Source: Parvularculaceae bacterium (GTDB taxonomy: Bacteria; Pseudomonadota; Alphaproteobacteria; Caulobacterales; Parvularculaceae). Taken from it: 64,000 bases of DNA. How positions within the stretch are numbered: the first letter of the stretch is position 1; each line of letters starts with the position of its first letter. Shown one piece after another: positions 41,521 through 50,306 of the stretch. A program made the translations under genes and the position numbers. The stretch is from assembly GCA_021776465.1 (NCBI GenBank), contig JAJFFU010000216.1, forward strand, positions 62,001 through 126,000, given 5' to 3'. The notes under the pieces are model-generated. The model saw only the letters and a program-made list of their open reading frames with translations, was not told the origin of the DNA and searched no databases.

Positions 41521-43555
41521 TTGTTTCGAGTTTTTGATTTGTCAATCGTCTATTATTCTTAATTAAAAGCTGTTTGTTGAAATCATATTTGTCATCCTTA
41601 AATATTGAAGCACGTTTCCATTGCCTGTAATACAAAACAAAAGAAACTGTGGCACCCGCGAGGATGGAATACGCAGGGGATTGTTCAATTCCGTCTAAAA
41701 TCATATGCTTCATTCTAAACAATGCCCTATTACCATCTTGGTAATAGGGTGATACCTTGTTTATTGGAAACATCACAAAGGCTACATTATTACCAGTGGC
41801 ATCAAGGCGTGCCCAGTTCAACCCTTGAGAAAGTTGATCTTGTACGTCACTCGATACCTCCATACCATATATTCTTGCTGGCTCATTACGAATGCTCTCC
41901 ATGAAGAAGTTGTAGTCATCTGGATTTCCAAAAACTAAGTTTGGGTTGTTGGTTGGAACCGAATTATCCGCAGGAGCAAAAAGATTAAAGGCAACGGGAG
42001 AGGCAGATGTGTTAGTGATGTCAAGTTGGAAAATTTTATTTCCCTTTCGAAGGTCTTGAATCATACGAACATATACATCGGCCTCGGCGCGAAGCTCTTC
42101 TAACTCGGTGACATACTTATCTCCTAATGGTTTAGGAGCTGAAAACCAATTCTTTTTCTCTAAGAAACATATGCGCTTTTGCTGGCGATAGTACAACACT
42201 AGATTTACACTCTCATTCGCTCTGACAGTGTAGTTTTTAAAGATCGTGAAGCCATTAAATATTAAGTTTCTGAAATCAAGACATGCTACAGTTCCCTGCT
42301 CTTGATTAGAGCCAACCTGTAACACAGGAAACCTGAAATAATCTATCTCAATCCCATCTGCATCGACTTTATTAACATTGACGCCCTCGCTTAGTTGGGC
42401 TTGAGAATCAGCATAAAAACAGATTCGTTCAGCCATAATAGGTTCGTCAAAAACGTTTAATACCAAAAAATTATACTCAGTAGTTCCACCTACAATTATG
42501 GCGGATGTTTTTTCAATGAATCCAATAATTGTGGATGCCTTTGTGCCGAATACCATAATGTTGTTGACAACATCAATAGCTGCTTTTTGGTTAGCCGAAT
42601 TAGAGAGCGGAGTCAGCCCCGTACTAAAGTTCACCACCGAATGGTCAGGGTATGCTACACGCATATCCCCAGTGACAGCCGCAGTTCCAAAATACATCCC
42701 TTTATCATTTGGGTTGAATAAAAACTCTGCAATTGGAGTAGTATCGACATAAGTTGTCAAGGCATACGTAGTAGGATTGATAAAATATAACGTGACACCA
42801 TCTATTCCCCAAACCTCTTTTGATTCTGGGTTGTAGGTTAAAGTCTCCTGTGTAGTTGCTACTGCTGTTATAATTAAACCTGTCGATAGACTATACACCA
42901 CAAACCCTCCTCCTGCCCCCGTATTGACAATATAAATCTCATTAGTATCAGTATTAATCACCGATCGAGTAGCAGATAGTGGCACTGTAAATGTTCTAAC
43001 CAAAACTGGAACTAAAGCCCCAGTCGAGAATTCGCCAACACCTAGGGTTAGAGTACTAAAAGAGATGTATAATAAGGTTGTGGTTGGATTGTAATTCAAC
43101 TGCGTAGGCACAGACCCAACAGGTAATGCTGAGGTTGAAATAACAGTGTCAGTCGCACAATCAATAATTCGTAAAGTCGCTGTGGCGCCAGATACCGCGT
43201 AAATCAAGTCTTTATTAGCATCGTATTCGATATCTGAAATAGGTTCGGGAAGTAAAATAGTGTTGACTACCACTTTTGTTGTTGGATCAATTCTGTCTAT
43301 CTCACCAATAGCTCCTGCAACCACGTAAAAGTCATCATTACCTGTGCAGAAGATGCTATTGCCATTAGCGCCAACTGTTAGAGATGTATAAACATCACTT
43401 GTTCTCTGGTTTAGAGGTGATATAGTGCGCTCAAAAAGGGATATATCCTGATCGGCACCCGTGGTGTTAGTCAGACTTATTTCTAAAGTCTGGATTTTGC
43501 TATCACAGGGCTTAATCACTGACATTAATAGTGCTATCGTTAATATTACTCTCAT
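41504..43555 (-). CDS. tandem capsid-like domain protein with inserted beta-propeller
   Basis: 683 residues. A short signal-like N-terminus (1-16) leads to a first beta-sandwich copy that opens at LEISLTNTTGADQDISLF (24-41), is split by a seven-blade-type YVTN/beta-propeller (about 55-345; repeats such as DYDANKDLIYAVSG-type blades) and resumes through VNKVDADG..., ending NESVNLVLYYRQQKR (about 450-463). A second, undivided copy (about 510-655) runs FQLDITNTSASPVAFNLF ... GATVSFVLYYRQWKR. Both match the candidate capsid domain at 50307. Two copies in one chain mimic a double jelly-roll protein; the propeller may form a turret or receptor-binding head. Confidence 0.8.
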   Translation of the reverse strand: MRVILTIALLMSVIKPCDSKIQTLEISLTNTTGADQDISLFERTISPLNQRTSDVYTSLTVGANGNSIFCTGNDDFYVVAGAIGEIDRIDPTTKVVVNTILLPEPISDIEYDANKDLIYAVSGATATLRIIDCATDTVISTSALPVGSVPTQLNYNPTTTLLYISFSTLTLGVGEFSTGALVPVLVRTFTVPLSATRSVINTDTNEIYIVNTGAGGGFVVYSLSTGLIITAVATTQETLTYNPESKEVWGIDGVTLYFINPTTYALTTYVDTTPIAEFLFNPNDKGMYFGTAAVTGDMRVAYPDHSVVNFSTGLTPLSNSANQKAAIDVVNNIMVFGTKASTIIGFIEKTSAIIVGGTTEYNFLVLNVFDEPIMAERICFYADSQAQLSEGVNVNKVDADGIEIDYFRFPVLQVGSNQEQGTVACLDFRNLIFNGFTIFKNYTVRANESVNLVLYYRQQKRICFLEKKNWFSAPKPLGDKYVTELEELRAEADVYVRMIQDLRKGNKIFQLDITNTSASPVAFNLFAPADNSVPTNNPNLVFGNPDDYNFFMESIRNEPARIYGMEVSSDVQDQLSQGLNWARLDATGNNVAFVMFPINKVSPYYQDGNRALFRMKHMILDGIEQSPAYSILAGATVSFVLYYRQWKRASIFKDDKYDFNKQLLIKNNRRLTNQKLETNERFA

Positions 43556-44367
43556 TATGCTGCACGTCGGGGCTCAATTTTTCCTCGATTAAATTTGTCT
43601 GTAAAATCACGGATAATCTTATACCGCTTATGGTTCATTTCATTATTGCTATCTCTAAATACATATAAGAATGCCTGAGCTGCTTCAATTTCACTATACC
43701 CTTTTCCTAAATACATATAGAGCCCGTTTATATCCGCAGCGGCCTCATCATCAATCGGTCTTCCGATCTTTGGGTTTTTATATTTATGTGAATACTCGTG
43801 CATTAAAATCACGAGTCTCATGGGAATGGTATATTTTAAAAAGTCTTTTTTGGACACTTCAATAATTCCAGTTTGATGTCCGATTCTTGCAGGAGTCTTT
43901 AGCTCATTCCCCTCAATTCTGTCCCTGATCACATCGTAATAATCAATGGTATATCTTCCATCGTTTGAGCGGTATGTGGATGGTTTTGTTTTACCAGCAT
44001 TGAGCACCCCTGCGTTTTTAGCAAAATGAAGAGCAAACTCATAAAAAGACTCATCTTCAGGGGTCATTTTAATCGCATATTCCACCAGCGGTGCCACTCT
44101 GACATCTACTATCTTAAAACTAACATCACCTCCAAGTGGTTGATTCCCGTTTTTAGTGTTGTACACTGAAACAATTAATTCATCAGGGCTCGTGGGTAAT
44201 TTTATTTCAAATGTGCGTGTACCACGGACTTTGCCTTTCCTGTTCATATACATGGTGTCAGGCTTGTTGGCGTCCTTTGCGATTATCCTGATTTGCTCAG
44301 TTCGCTTAGTCTTCACTGTTATCTCTAAAGTGAAGGCCTTTTGGTTCGATGGCACAATAATTTTCAC
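43555..44367 (-). CDS. HExxH metallopeptidase with N-terminal beta domain
   Basis: 270 residues. Residues 1-95 are a beta-sandwich-like domain (FTLEITVKTKRTEQIRII, DELIVSVYNTKNGNQP). The C-terminal part contains LVILMHEYSHKYKNP (H-E-x-x-H, about 189-203) and DDEAAADINGLYMY (candidate Glu third ligand). No signal peptide. It shares a base with the tandem capsid-like gene, so a virion maturation or host-surface protease is likely. The AT-rich N-terminus begins MKIIVPSNQKAF. Confidence 0.75.
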   Translation of the reverse strand: MKIIVPSNQKAFTLEITVKTKRTEQIRIIAKDANKPDTMYMNRKGKVRGTRTFEIKLPTSPDELIVSVYNTKNGNQPLGGDVSFKIVDVRVAPLVEYAIKMTPEDESFYEFALHFAKNAGVLNAGKTKPSTYRSNDGRYTIDYYDVIRDRIEGNELKTPARIGHQTGIIEVSKKDFLKYTIPMRLVILMHEYSHKYKNPKIGRPIDDEAAADINGLYMYLGKGYSEIEAAQAFLYVFRDSNNEMNHKRYKIIRDFTDKFNRGKIEPRRAA

Positions 44368-44370
44368 TGC

Positions 44371-45981
44371 CTAGCTTGGTTTGTTTTTGGTTATCGCTTT
44401 GTAACTAATGTATATCACGGCTGCACCCAGTACAACAGACCCAATAATAAAAGGTACTTGTGGGATGCCTAAAATGGTTTTGTCAATGATTTCTCCTGTC
44501 TCAGGGTCAACTATATCTCCTGTGGTGGGATCGATCCAATTACCGTCTTCGTCTAAAACAGGGTCGTCGGGATCGTAGGGAATTTCTTCCTCTACTATTC
44601 CAGCCCTTAGAGCGTCTTCATATTCTACAGGGGCCTCTCCTTCCATATAGGGGTCTTTATCAACGTCATTCTTTTTTAACAAGCCAAGTAGAGCAGCGAT
44701 AACCCCTAATCCAGCAGAAACAATACCAGCAGTTGCAGGCTCGAAATTACTGGTCAACTCATTGACCTGATCACTTCGGGTTGGAGTAACAATCTCAAAT
44801 TCATAAGTACCGTTAGCGCTTGAGGTTTTGCCCTTTTTATTTTTGGCTAAAAATGGTTTTTTCTTCCAGCCCTTAAGAATCGCTTGTCTCATCGCTGAGG
44901 GTTTACCCCCAAGCTTCTCCCAAGATTTTAATAATTTCTTATAAGCAGGTTTAGCCTTTGCAACACTGTCAGCCTTGAAACGCTTATCGCTCACAAGTGC
45001 AGGTGCCATTCTAGTGGCAAAACCAAATACGTTCATCCTGATCCCTACCAAGGCGCCATTACGAGCAACTACCCCGAGTGGGTTGAATTTTTTAAACCCT
45101 TTCCAAATTTTTCTGAATAAACCTTTACCCTCAGCCTTTCTTTTAGCGCGGCGTTCTTTTCGCTTTTCTTTTCGAGAAGCACGTGTCTCTTTTTTTCTTT
45201 GCTTTCTATCAGAACGATTCTCTTTTCTTTTAGCACGACGTGCGGCACGCGCCTCTTGGCGAGCTTTTTGTTCTCGCTCTCTTTTGGCCTTTCTTTTGGC
45301 ACGGCGCTCTCTCCATCCTGATGCATTGGAGTATTGGCCTTGATTAATTTCTCTGCCGTAGTAGTAATCAAACTCTGTATCGGTTAATAGGTCTGCTAAT
45401 TGATCTTCATACCTTTCGGCGTGATCATGAAGAATCTCAATAGCGTCAAACTCCTCCTGAAGGTATTCACTATACTCCTGAGCGTCGTCGACATCATCCG
45501 ACCCAAACAAAGAAAGGTCTGCAATATAGGATTCGGTAAACCATGTGTTGAGGGGATTACCATCGGCGCTAGATTTTTGATTCGGTGCAAGTCCCGTGTG
45601 TAATTGAAATTGTCGTAGGATAGAATCTTCTAATGCATAAGCGTTTGAATAACCTGAAGCGCTACTCGTATCATACATTTCCCCATGGATTTTCTTAGGG
45701 AGGTTAGTGGCAGCAAAACCTCCAAGCATGTCAGCGGTATCAACCCAGTAGAAACCGTTTATCTCCAACCATTCCTTATAGGTTAAATCGGTGCCATTGG
45801 CCTGTTGCATGAACTTTTGTAACAGAAGTTGCTTTTGCTTACACTTTTTCAAGCGAGCCATCAAAACCTTCTTCTTGGCGTTATTCTTTTTCAGCTTAGC
45901 AACTACAGGACTCATTCGAGGCTTGCGGTTTGCTTTTTTCTTGCTTTTAGTTTTAACACTCATTGATTTCGCGTTTTTCAA
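44371..45981 (-). CDS. large basic protein with acidic C-terminal region and membrane anchor
   Basis: 536 residues. N-terminal Lys/Arg-rich segment (1-50), a middle acidic helical region (60-205), an extremely basic block (about 222-295; GWRERRAKRKAKREREQKAR and further R/K runs), a mixed domain, then an acidic PDDPVLDEDGNWIDPTTGDI stretch and a C-terminal membrane helix (about 508-530). Such a charge pattern could bind genomic DNA to the inner face of a membrane. No known family. It is one of the longest proteins of the array. Confidence 0.75.
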   Translation of the reverse strand: MKNAKSMSVKTKSKKKANRKPRMSPVVAKLKKNNAKKKVLMARLKKCKQKQLLLQKFMQQANGTDLTYKEWLEINGFYWVDTADMLGGFAATNLPKKIHGEMYDTSSASGYSNAYALEDSILRQFQLHTGLAPNQKSSADGNPLNTWFTESYIADLSLFGSDDVDDAQEYSEYLQEEFDAIEILHDHAERYEDQLADLLTDTEFDYYYGREINQGQYSNASGWRERRAKRKAKREREQKARQEARAARRAKRKENRSDRKQRKKETRASRKEKRKERRAKRKAEGKGLFRKIWKGFKKFNPLGVVARNGALVGIRMNVFGFATRMAPALVSDKRFKADSVAKAKPAYKKLLKSWEKLGGKPSAMRQAILKGWKKKPFLAKNKKGKTSSANGTYEFEIVTPTRSDQVNELTSNFEPATAGIVSAGLGVIAALLGLLKKNDVDKDPYMEGEAPVEYEDALRAGIVEEEIPYDPDDPVLDEDGNWIDPTTGDIVDPETGEIIDKTILGIPQVPFIIGSVVLGAAVIYISYKAITKNKPS

Positions 45982-46004
45982 TTCCTTTACTTGTTTAGGC
46001 CGTA

Positions 46005-46298
46005 CTAAGACTGCTTCTTAATAGGTGAGAACCAATCTTGGATTGGACTCTTCCCATTTGCGGTGTAATACACCTCTCCAATTCTATCTCTGCTCAACAC
46101 CCAATTACCCATCCGTTTTCTTCCAATAAACGGCGATGACTGTGTCGGGGGTTTTGAAGAGGTGGGTAAAGACTGCCCTCCCTTGTTAGTGGTATTAGCA
46201 CTTTCTTTCACCCCGCTCCTAAGCCACCAACCCATGCCAAAACCTAAGGACACTAATGCTATTGTATTTAATATGGTTATAGCGGTCTTGTCAGTCAT
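46005..46298 (-). CDS. N-terminally anchored small protein
   Basis: 97 residues. Membrane helix (about 8-26), a Ser/Pro/Gly linker and a C-terminal peptide with RMGNWVLSRDRIGEVYYTA. Function unknown. Confidence 0.7.
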   Translation of the reverse strand: MTDKTAITILNTIALVSLGFGMGWWLRSGVKESANTTNKGGQSLPTSSKPPTQSSPFIGRKRMGNWVLSRDRIGEVYYTANGKSPIQDWFSPIKKQS

Positions 46299-46300
46299 AA

Positions 46301-46453
46301 TCAGGCTGGTTTAGTTTTAGGTGCAACCCAAGTAATTACTAGTGCGGCTGCTCCAATCAATAGAATATATGGCAAAGCCTTCCATGCAGCTACGAGTAAA
46401 ATTGCTGCCGATCCGACTATAATTATGATTTGAACCGTCTTGTTTAATTTCAT
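46301..46453 (-). CDS. small two-helix membrane protein
   Basis: 50 residues from ATG 46453. Almost entirely hydrophobic: VQIIIIVGSAAILLVAAW and YILLIGAAALVITWVA separated by a short turn (KALP). Stop is two bases before the next start. A membrane hairpin; function unknown. Confidence 0.65.
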   Translation of the reverse strand: MKLNKTVQIIIIVGSAAILLVAAWKALPYILLIGAAALVITWVAPKTKPA

Positions 46454-46465
46454 CTTTTTTAAACT

Positions 46466-47191
46466 TTATGAGAGTCTTGGTTTTGGCCTTCTAATCGCAA
46501 TACCTGTTTTGTTACTATAGGTTTTACCCTTGTATATGAACCCGTCATAATTACCGAGAGATTCAGTGAATTGATACAGATACCCTATTCCATATTTGGA
46601 AAATTTTTGCACCTTTCTCGATCTTCCGTTACTGTTCAGCCCTATCCCTAAAGGTGTATTATCTATGATTCTTCTAGCAAGCGCCATTCTATTCCATAAG
46701 GAATTCGACACCCCATGATACCTCCCCTCAGGTAAATAACGTTTTGGCCTTTTAGCGGGAGCGATAAATGTTGCCTTCTTATAGAGGTCGTCAATATTAT
46801 TCACCTTCCCAATAGCAATCATCCTTTTTAATGCCTTGTTAAAACCATCTCCCTTAATCCCATCTGCACCCCCAGTGGTAGTGATCATGTTTATTACCGA
46901 TTTATCACCTTTGAGCAACATATAATTCTGCATTGCACGAATATCATCGGTGTTATACTTAGACAAAGCCATAATTGAAGAAGTAGGGGGTGGGACATAC
47001 GCTGGTGGTTTAGGTACTTCCCCTGATGCCTCCTGAGGATTGTAGACAGTTTTATACCCGCCTTCATCATCCTCTATGTAGTCCTCATCTTTCCTCTTTG
47101 GTCTGCCGTACTTAAGATAAAGCACAGTCCCTAGACCAATCACGGACAGAGCACTTATAATGTATATGATAGTGTCTTTGTTTTTAGTCAT
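46466..47191 (-). CDS. N-terminally anchored protein, possible lysozyme-like or PG-binding domain
   Basis: 241 residues. A membrane helix (about 8-26) and acidic/Pro linker (to 70), then a domain with NTDDIRAMQNYMLLKGDKSV, GGADGIKGDGFNKALKRMIA that recalls a peptidoglycan-binding-type helix bundle. The last third (about 155-241) is basic, aromatic and beta-like (YLYQFTESLGNYDGFIYKGK). No catalytic residues are certain. Overlaps the upstream gene by four bases. Confidence 0.7.
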   Translation of the reverse strand: MTKNKDTIIYIISALSVIGLGTVLYLKYGRPKRKDEDYIEDDEGGYKTVYNPQEASGEVPKPPAYVPPPTSSIMALSKYNTDDIRAMQNYMLLKGDKSVINMITTTGGADGIKGDGFNKALKRMIAIGKVNNIDDLYKKATFIAPAKRPKRYLPEGRYHGVSNSLWNRMALARRIIDNTPLGIGLNSNGRSRKVQKFSKYGIGYLYQFTESLGNYDGFIYKGKTYSNKTGIAIRRPKPRLS

Positions 47192-47709
47192 GTCGTAATT
47201 TTTGGAGTCTTGCGTGCTTTATTAATTTTCCATACCGTAAAACCTATAGCTCCAACCACAAGAATGGCTACCCCTGTAAAAGCAAGTGGCTTCATTCCTA
47301 ATATTCGTTTTGGTTCAGTCGGTGGAGGTGCATAATCCACCCGTGGGGGAGTATTATAATAAGGAGTAGTGCCCTGCTGCTGACTACGTTTCCTCTCAGC
47401 TAACGCCGCACCGAATGTAGCTGCTTTAGCGAGTAAATCAATCAAAGCTTCTTTGTTGATTCCACCAGACTTACGGATAGACTTCTCAACCTCTTCTTTT
47501 GGCAACCCAGATTCGTCAGCAATTCTTTTAAGTTCATTCATTTGCTGCTCTTTCCTCTTTTCCCTGCGGGACTTTTTAGGTTGCCAAGTCTCACCCTTAG
47601 CAGCACGGCGAGCGTGCCATTTCTCACCAAATAAATTAGAATAACCTTCAACGACATCATTATAATGTGTCACATCAATATTTGAGATATTACTTTCGAA
47701 CTGATTCAT
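47188..47709 (-). CDS. C-terminally anchored protein
   Basis: 173 residues. An Arg/Lys-rich helical N-terminal half (HARRAAKGETWQPKKSRREK), an Ala-rich helix (DLLAKAATFGAALAE), a Pro linker and a C-terminal membrane helix (LAFTGVAILVVGAIGFTVWK, about 144-163). Function unknown. Confidence 0.7.
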   Translation of the reverse strand: MNQFESNISNIDVTHYNDVVEGYSNLFGEKWHARRAAKGETWQPKKSRREKRKEQQMNELKRIADESGLPKEEVEKSIRKSGGINKEALIDLLAKAATFGAALAERKRSQQQGTTPYYNTPPRVDYAPPPTEPKRILGMKPLAFTGVAILVVGAIGFTVWKINKARKTPKITT

Positions 47710-47717
47710 GTTTATTT

Positions 47718-48230
47718 TTATTTAATGACGCGTACTTTATGGTTCAATGCGTCCTTTTTTGCCTGTGATATGCGGTGACCAACATACCCCCCTACTAACA
47801 ATCCAATTCCACCCCATACCCACCATTTTTTCTTAAAATATAGAGCGCCTAATACGCCTGTGGTTGCCCCTATGACAGAGCCAGTCTTATAAGAAGAAGC
47901 CTTTGCCTTCACGACGACTTTTGCTTTTCCTGTTATCCTGTCCTTAATTCCATCGACAGCCTTCTGATCGGAGATAGATTTAACACTGTCTTGAATTGTG
48001 TCATCAACACTCGTTTCCAAAGTTCTGTCAGACTCTTCAAGAGCCGATACATATGTCAAGGGAATCAAATACTTCCCCCCCACTATAACCGAAGGGATCA
48101 TCCCTTTTTCTTTTGGTTTTTCAACTCCAAACACATTATCGCCCTCGGTAAATAATTTCTTCGCCACTGATCCACCAGAACTATTAATGTCAGGTGCGTT
48201 GAAAGTCTGATTTACCCGATACTCTTTCAT
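47718..48230 (-). CDS. C-terminal glycine-zipper membrane protein
   Basis: 170 residues. A soluble N-terminal half with a strand-rich part (FGVEKPKEKGMIPSVIVGGK, YLIPLTYVSA). The C-terminal half has two hydrophobic Gly-rich helices (TGSVIGATTGVLGALYF and WVWGGIGLLVGGYVGHRI), a glycine-zipper pattern that favours membrane insertion or oligomeric pores. Start overlaps the previous stop by four bases. Function unknown; a channel or injection conduit is speculative. Confidence 0.7.
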   Translation of the reverse strand: MKEYRVNQTFNAPDINSSGGSVAKKLFTEGDNVFGVEKPKEKGMIPSVIVGGKYLIPLTYVSALEESDRTLETSVDDTIQDSVKSISDQKAVDGIKDRITGKAKVVVKAKASSYKTGSVIGATTGVLGALYFKKKWWVWGGIGLLVGGYVGHRISQAKKDALNHKVRVIK

Positions 48231-48904
48231 GTAGTGGCCTTTATTTTTGAGCGTTTATACATGTAAATTCCAAAACCAGCAACAGCAATGACGGCAAGTG
48301 TACCAAACACTGCTTGACGAGTCTTTTTAGCCTTAATGGTAACGGCGCGGCTTTTTGCTAAAGCAATTTGACGATCCCTTATTTCTTGATCTCTTCTGCG
48401 AGCTTCCGCTGATTTCTGAAGCATCTGGGAGTGAATCTGTGAGGTTGCCTGATTTCTTTCTCTGCGATTCTTAAACCCCTGTACCATTGGACCAAGTCCC
48501 CGAGCAATCTCACCTACACTTTCAATTAATCCACCCCAATCCCTGTCTTTTGAAGTTCTTTTCTTGTCGGAGTTACTCAGGGCACCAACTGCATTCAATC
48601 TTCTAGCTTTCTTCTTTCTTTGAGCGATTAATAGCTTGTTCTTTTTAGCAATTTCATGTGCAAGACCAATTCTAAATTTCTTGCTATAAGCAATCCCATT
48701 GAGGACTGCGTTAATTAATTCTTTGTCATTTTTCTCATCCTTAATAGGAATGTCATTCCTGTTAAGAAGAAGAACAACTGAGGAGCGATTTTCGGCCAAT
48801 AGAGTGGATATTTCGTCTATATAGATATCCCACATCGCTTCCTGATCATTCGCTCGGAAAGCGTGTGAAAAATTGCTATAGAAGTCGCCATCTACCCGAA
48901 TCAT
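48227..48904 (-). CDS. C-terminally anchored basic protein
   Basis: 225 residues. Helical N-terminal region (about 1-90, with DKELINAVLNGIAYSKKFRI and GLAHEIAKKNKLLI), a long Arg/Lys/Gln helix (130-195) and a C-terminal membrane helix (about 201-217). Likely anchored on the inside of a membrane. Function unknown. Confidence 0.7.
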   Translation of the reverse strand: MIRVDGDFYSNFSHAFRANDQEAMWDIYIDEISTLLAENRSSVVLLLNRNDIPIKDEKNDKELINAVLNGIAYSKKFRIGLAHEIAKKNKLLIAQRKKKARRLNAVGALSNSDKKRTSKDRDWGGLIESVGEIARGLGPMVQGFKNRRERNQATSQIHSQMLQKSAEARRRDQEIRDRQIALAKSRAVTIKAKKTRQAVFGTLAVIAVAGFGIYMYKRSKIKATT

Positions 48905-48905
48905 A

Positions 48906-49610
48906 TTAGTTTAATCTGTGTAACGGAATTAGATAGCCTTCCTCAGTCTCAATAGCTGGTTTCTCAGCGATCTTAGTATCCTTTACTTTTTTTACCTTTT
49001 GACCTTTTTTTAATAATACGTCCTCTAAATCATTGTTCACCACCTCGTAATCCTCTTTCAGAGTGAACGTATTTGGATTGGTTTTCTTTCTCTCTACCAT
49101 ATCCTCAGTTGAAGGGACATATGAGGGTTTAGTTAATAAATATGGGATTAACCCAACCCCAGTAAAAAGAACCATGATCCCAAGTGTTTGGGACTTTGTC
49201 ATGTCTCTTTTTTTAGCATATCTGTACCCAATTACCGCCGCTGCGAGCGGTACTACGTATTTAAGAAGAGGTTGACCGCTCTTCTTGAAAATCTTATTGT
49301 CTGGTATAATTGTTTTACCAGCTTTATTAGTTTTAGGTAAGGCAGTTTGAGGTACCTCACTCACATACATATCGGCGTTCTTTGAAGGAATGTATCCATC
49401 GTATTTCTCAACATACAAAAGTGCTAAACGGGAAGTTTTTTTATTGCCCCTAAGCATCTCATGTCGAATCTCAAGATATCCCTTTACAATCGCCCCTTCA
49501 ATCAGAACCTCACCAATATCTATTGGCTTTCCGTTCTCGAATTTTATTACTGGACTCTTCTCGGATATTATGTAGTCTGTATATTTCCTTTTACCCTTTT
49601 GCACGACCAC
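48906..49610 (-). CDS. integral membrane protein with two internal helices
   Basis: 234 residues. A beta-rich N-terminal domain (VIKFENGKPIDIGEVLIEGA, IVKGYLEIRHEMLR), two hydrophobic helices (about 117-133 and 144-161) and a soluble Lys-rich C-terminus with EEGYLIPLHRLN. Differs from the single-anchor pattern. Overlaps the upstream gene by 20 bases. Function unknown. Confidence 0.7.
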   Translation of the reverse strand: MVVQKGKRKYTDYIISEKSPVIKFENGKPIDIGEVLIEGAIVKGYLEIRHEMLRGNKKTSRLALLYVEKYDGYIPSKNADMYVSEVPQTALPKTNKAGKTIIPDNKIFKKSGQPLLKYVVPLAAAVIGYRYAKKRDMTKSQTLGIMVLFTGVGLIPYLLTKPSYVPSTEDMVERKKTNPNTFTLKEDYEVVNNDLEDVLLKKGQKVKKVKDTKIAEKPAIETEEGYLIPLHRLN

Positions 49611-50178
49611 CAGAAAAGTTTAGTAAGACAAGAGCACCAAGAGTTATCCCAGCTATTACCGTAAGGGACTTCAACATTTCAACTTGTTGATTCTTAGTTG
49701 CTGGGACTTCTTTCTCCACTACTTTCACCACCTCCGTTTTTGTGATAACTGGTTCGCTGACTGGTGGGGTTGAGGGAAAAGGTTCGGCAGGTGTCGATTT
49801 GCTGCTCTCTCCGTTGGCATCAATATAAGTGTCGGCTAGTTCACCAGAATATGCTGTTGGAGAAGGGCTTACAAATACTCCTGACAAACTCGATGTGCTC
49901 CCACAACCACATGCACTAGATTTGGGCCCGCTAGTATTTGACTGATATTCACCAATAACTACCTTTTCAATTAAATCATAATGAGGATGAATCTTGGCAA
50001 TATCTTCCAGAGACTCTTCCTTGAATTCCTTAATCACGTAGTTCAACTTATTGATAAGATCAGGCATGTCTCGTGCAGGCTCTACTCCGTAATGCCTAAT
50101 CAACCTTTTTGCCTTGGCAGTATTGTTTACCGCTACAATTCGCGCAAGTGAAATATTAGTTTGTTTCTTGTGCTTCAT
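49591..50178 (-). CDS. C-terminally anchored protein, Ser/Thr/Pro-rich middle
   Basis: 195 residues. A helical N-terminal domain (ARIVAVNNTAKAKRLIRHYG, MPDLINKLNYVIKEFKEESL), a Cys/Gly pair (SACGCGSTSS), a Ser/Pro/Thr linker (90-140) and a C-terminal membrane helix (LTVIAGITLGALVLLNF). It lies after the capsid terminator, so it is transcribed at lower level if that terminator is active. Confidence 0.75.
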   Translation of the reverse strand: MKHKKQTNISLARIVAVNNTAKAKRLIRHYGVEPARDMPDLINKLNYVIKEFKEESLEDIAKIHPHYDLIEKVVIGEYQSNTSGPKSSACGCGSTSSLSGVFVSPSPTAYSGELADTYIDANGESSKSTPAEPFPSTPPVSEPVITKTEVVKVVEKEVPATKNQQVEMLKSLTVIAGITLGALVLLNFSGGRAKG

Positions 50179-50249
50179 CTTTGAAAATACTGTTAATCAA
50201 ATTCCTTAGTTCTTCCAAGCTAAGTTCAATAACACCCCATTTTTAGATT

Positions 50250-50280
50250 AAAAAAAGGGCAAAGGCAGAAGCCTTTGCCC
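50250..50280 (-). terminator. intrinsic terminator after the capsid candidate
   Basis: GGGCAAAGGC (50257-50266), loop AGAA, GCCTTTGCCC (50271-50280): a perfect 10-bp stem. On the - strand it is followed by a T tract (A6 at 50251-50256). It lies 27 bases beyond the capsid gene's stop and before about 60 more co-oriented genes, so it probably cuts most transcripts after the capsid gene and lets some read through. Confidence 0.85.
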
Positions 50281-50306
50281 TTATCTTTATTGAGGTATCT
50301 TGACGA

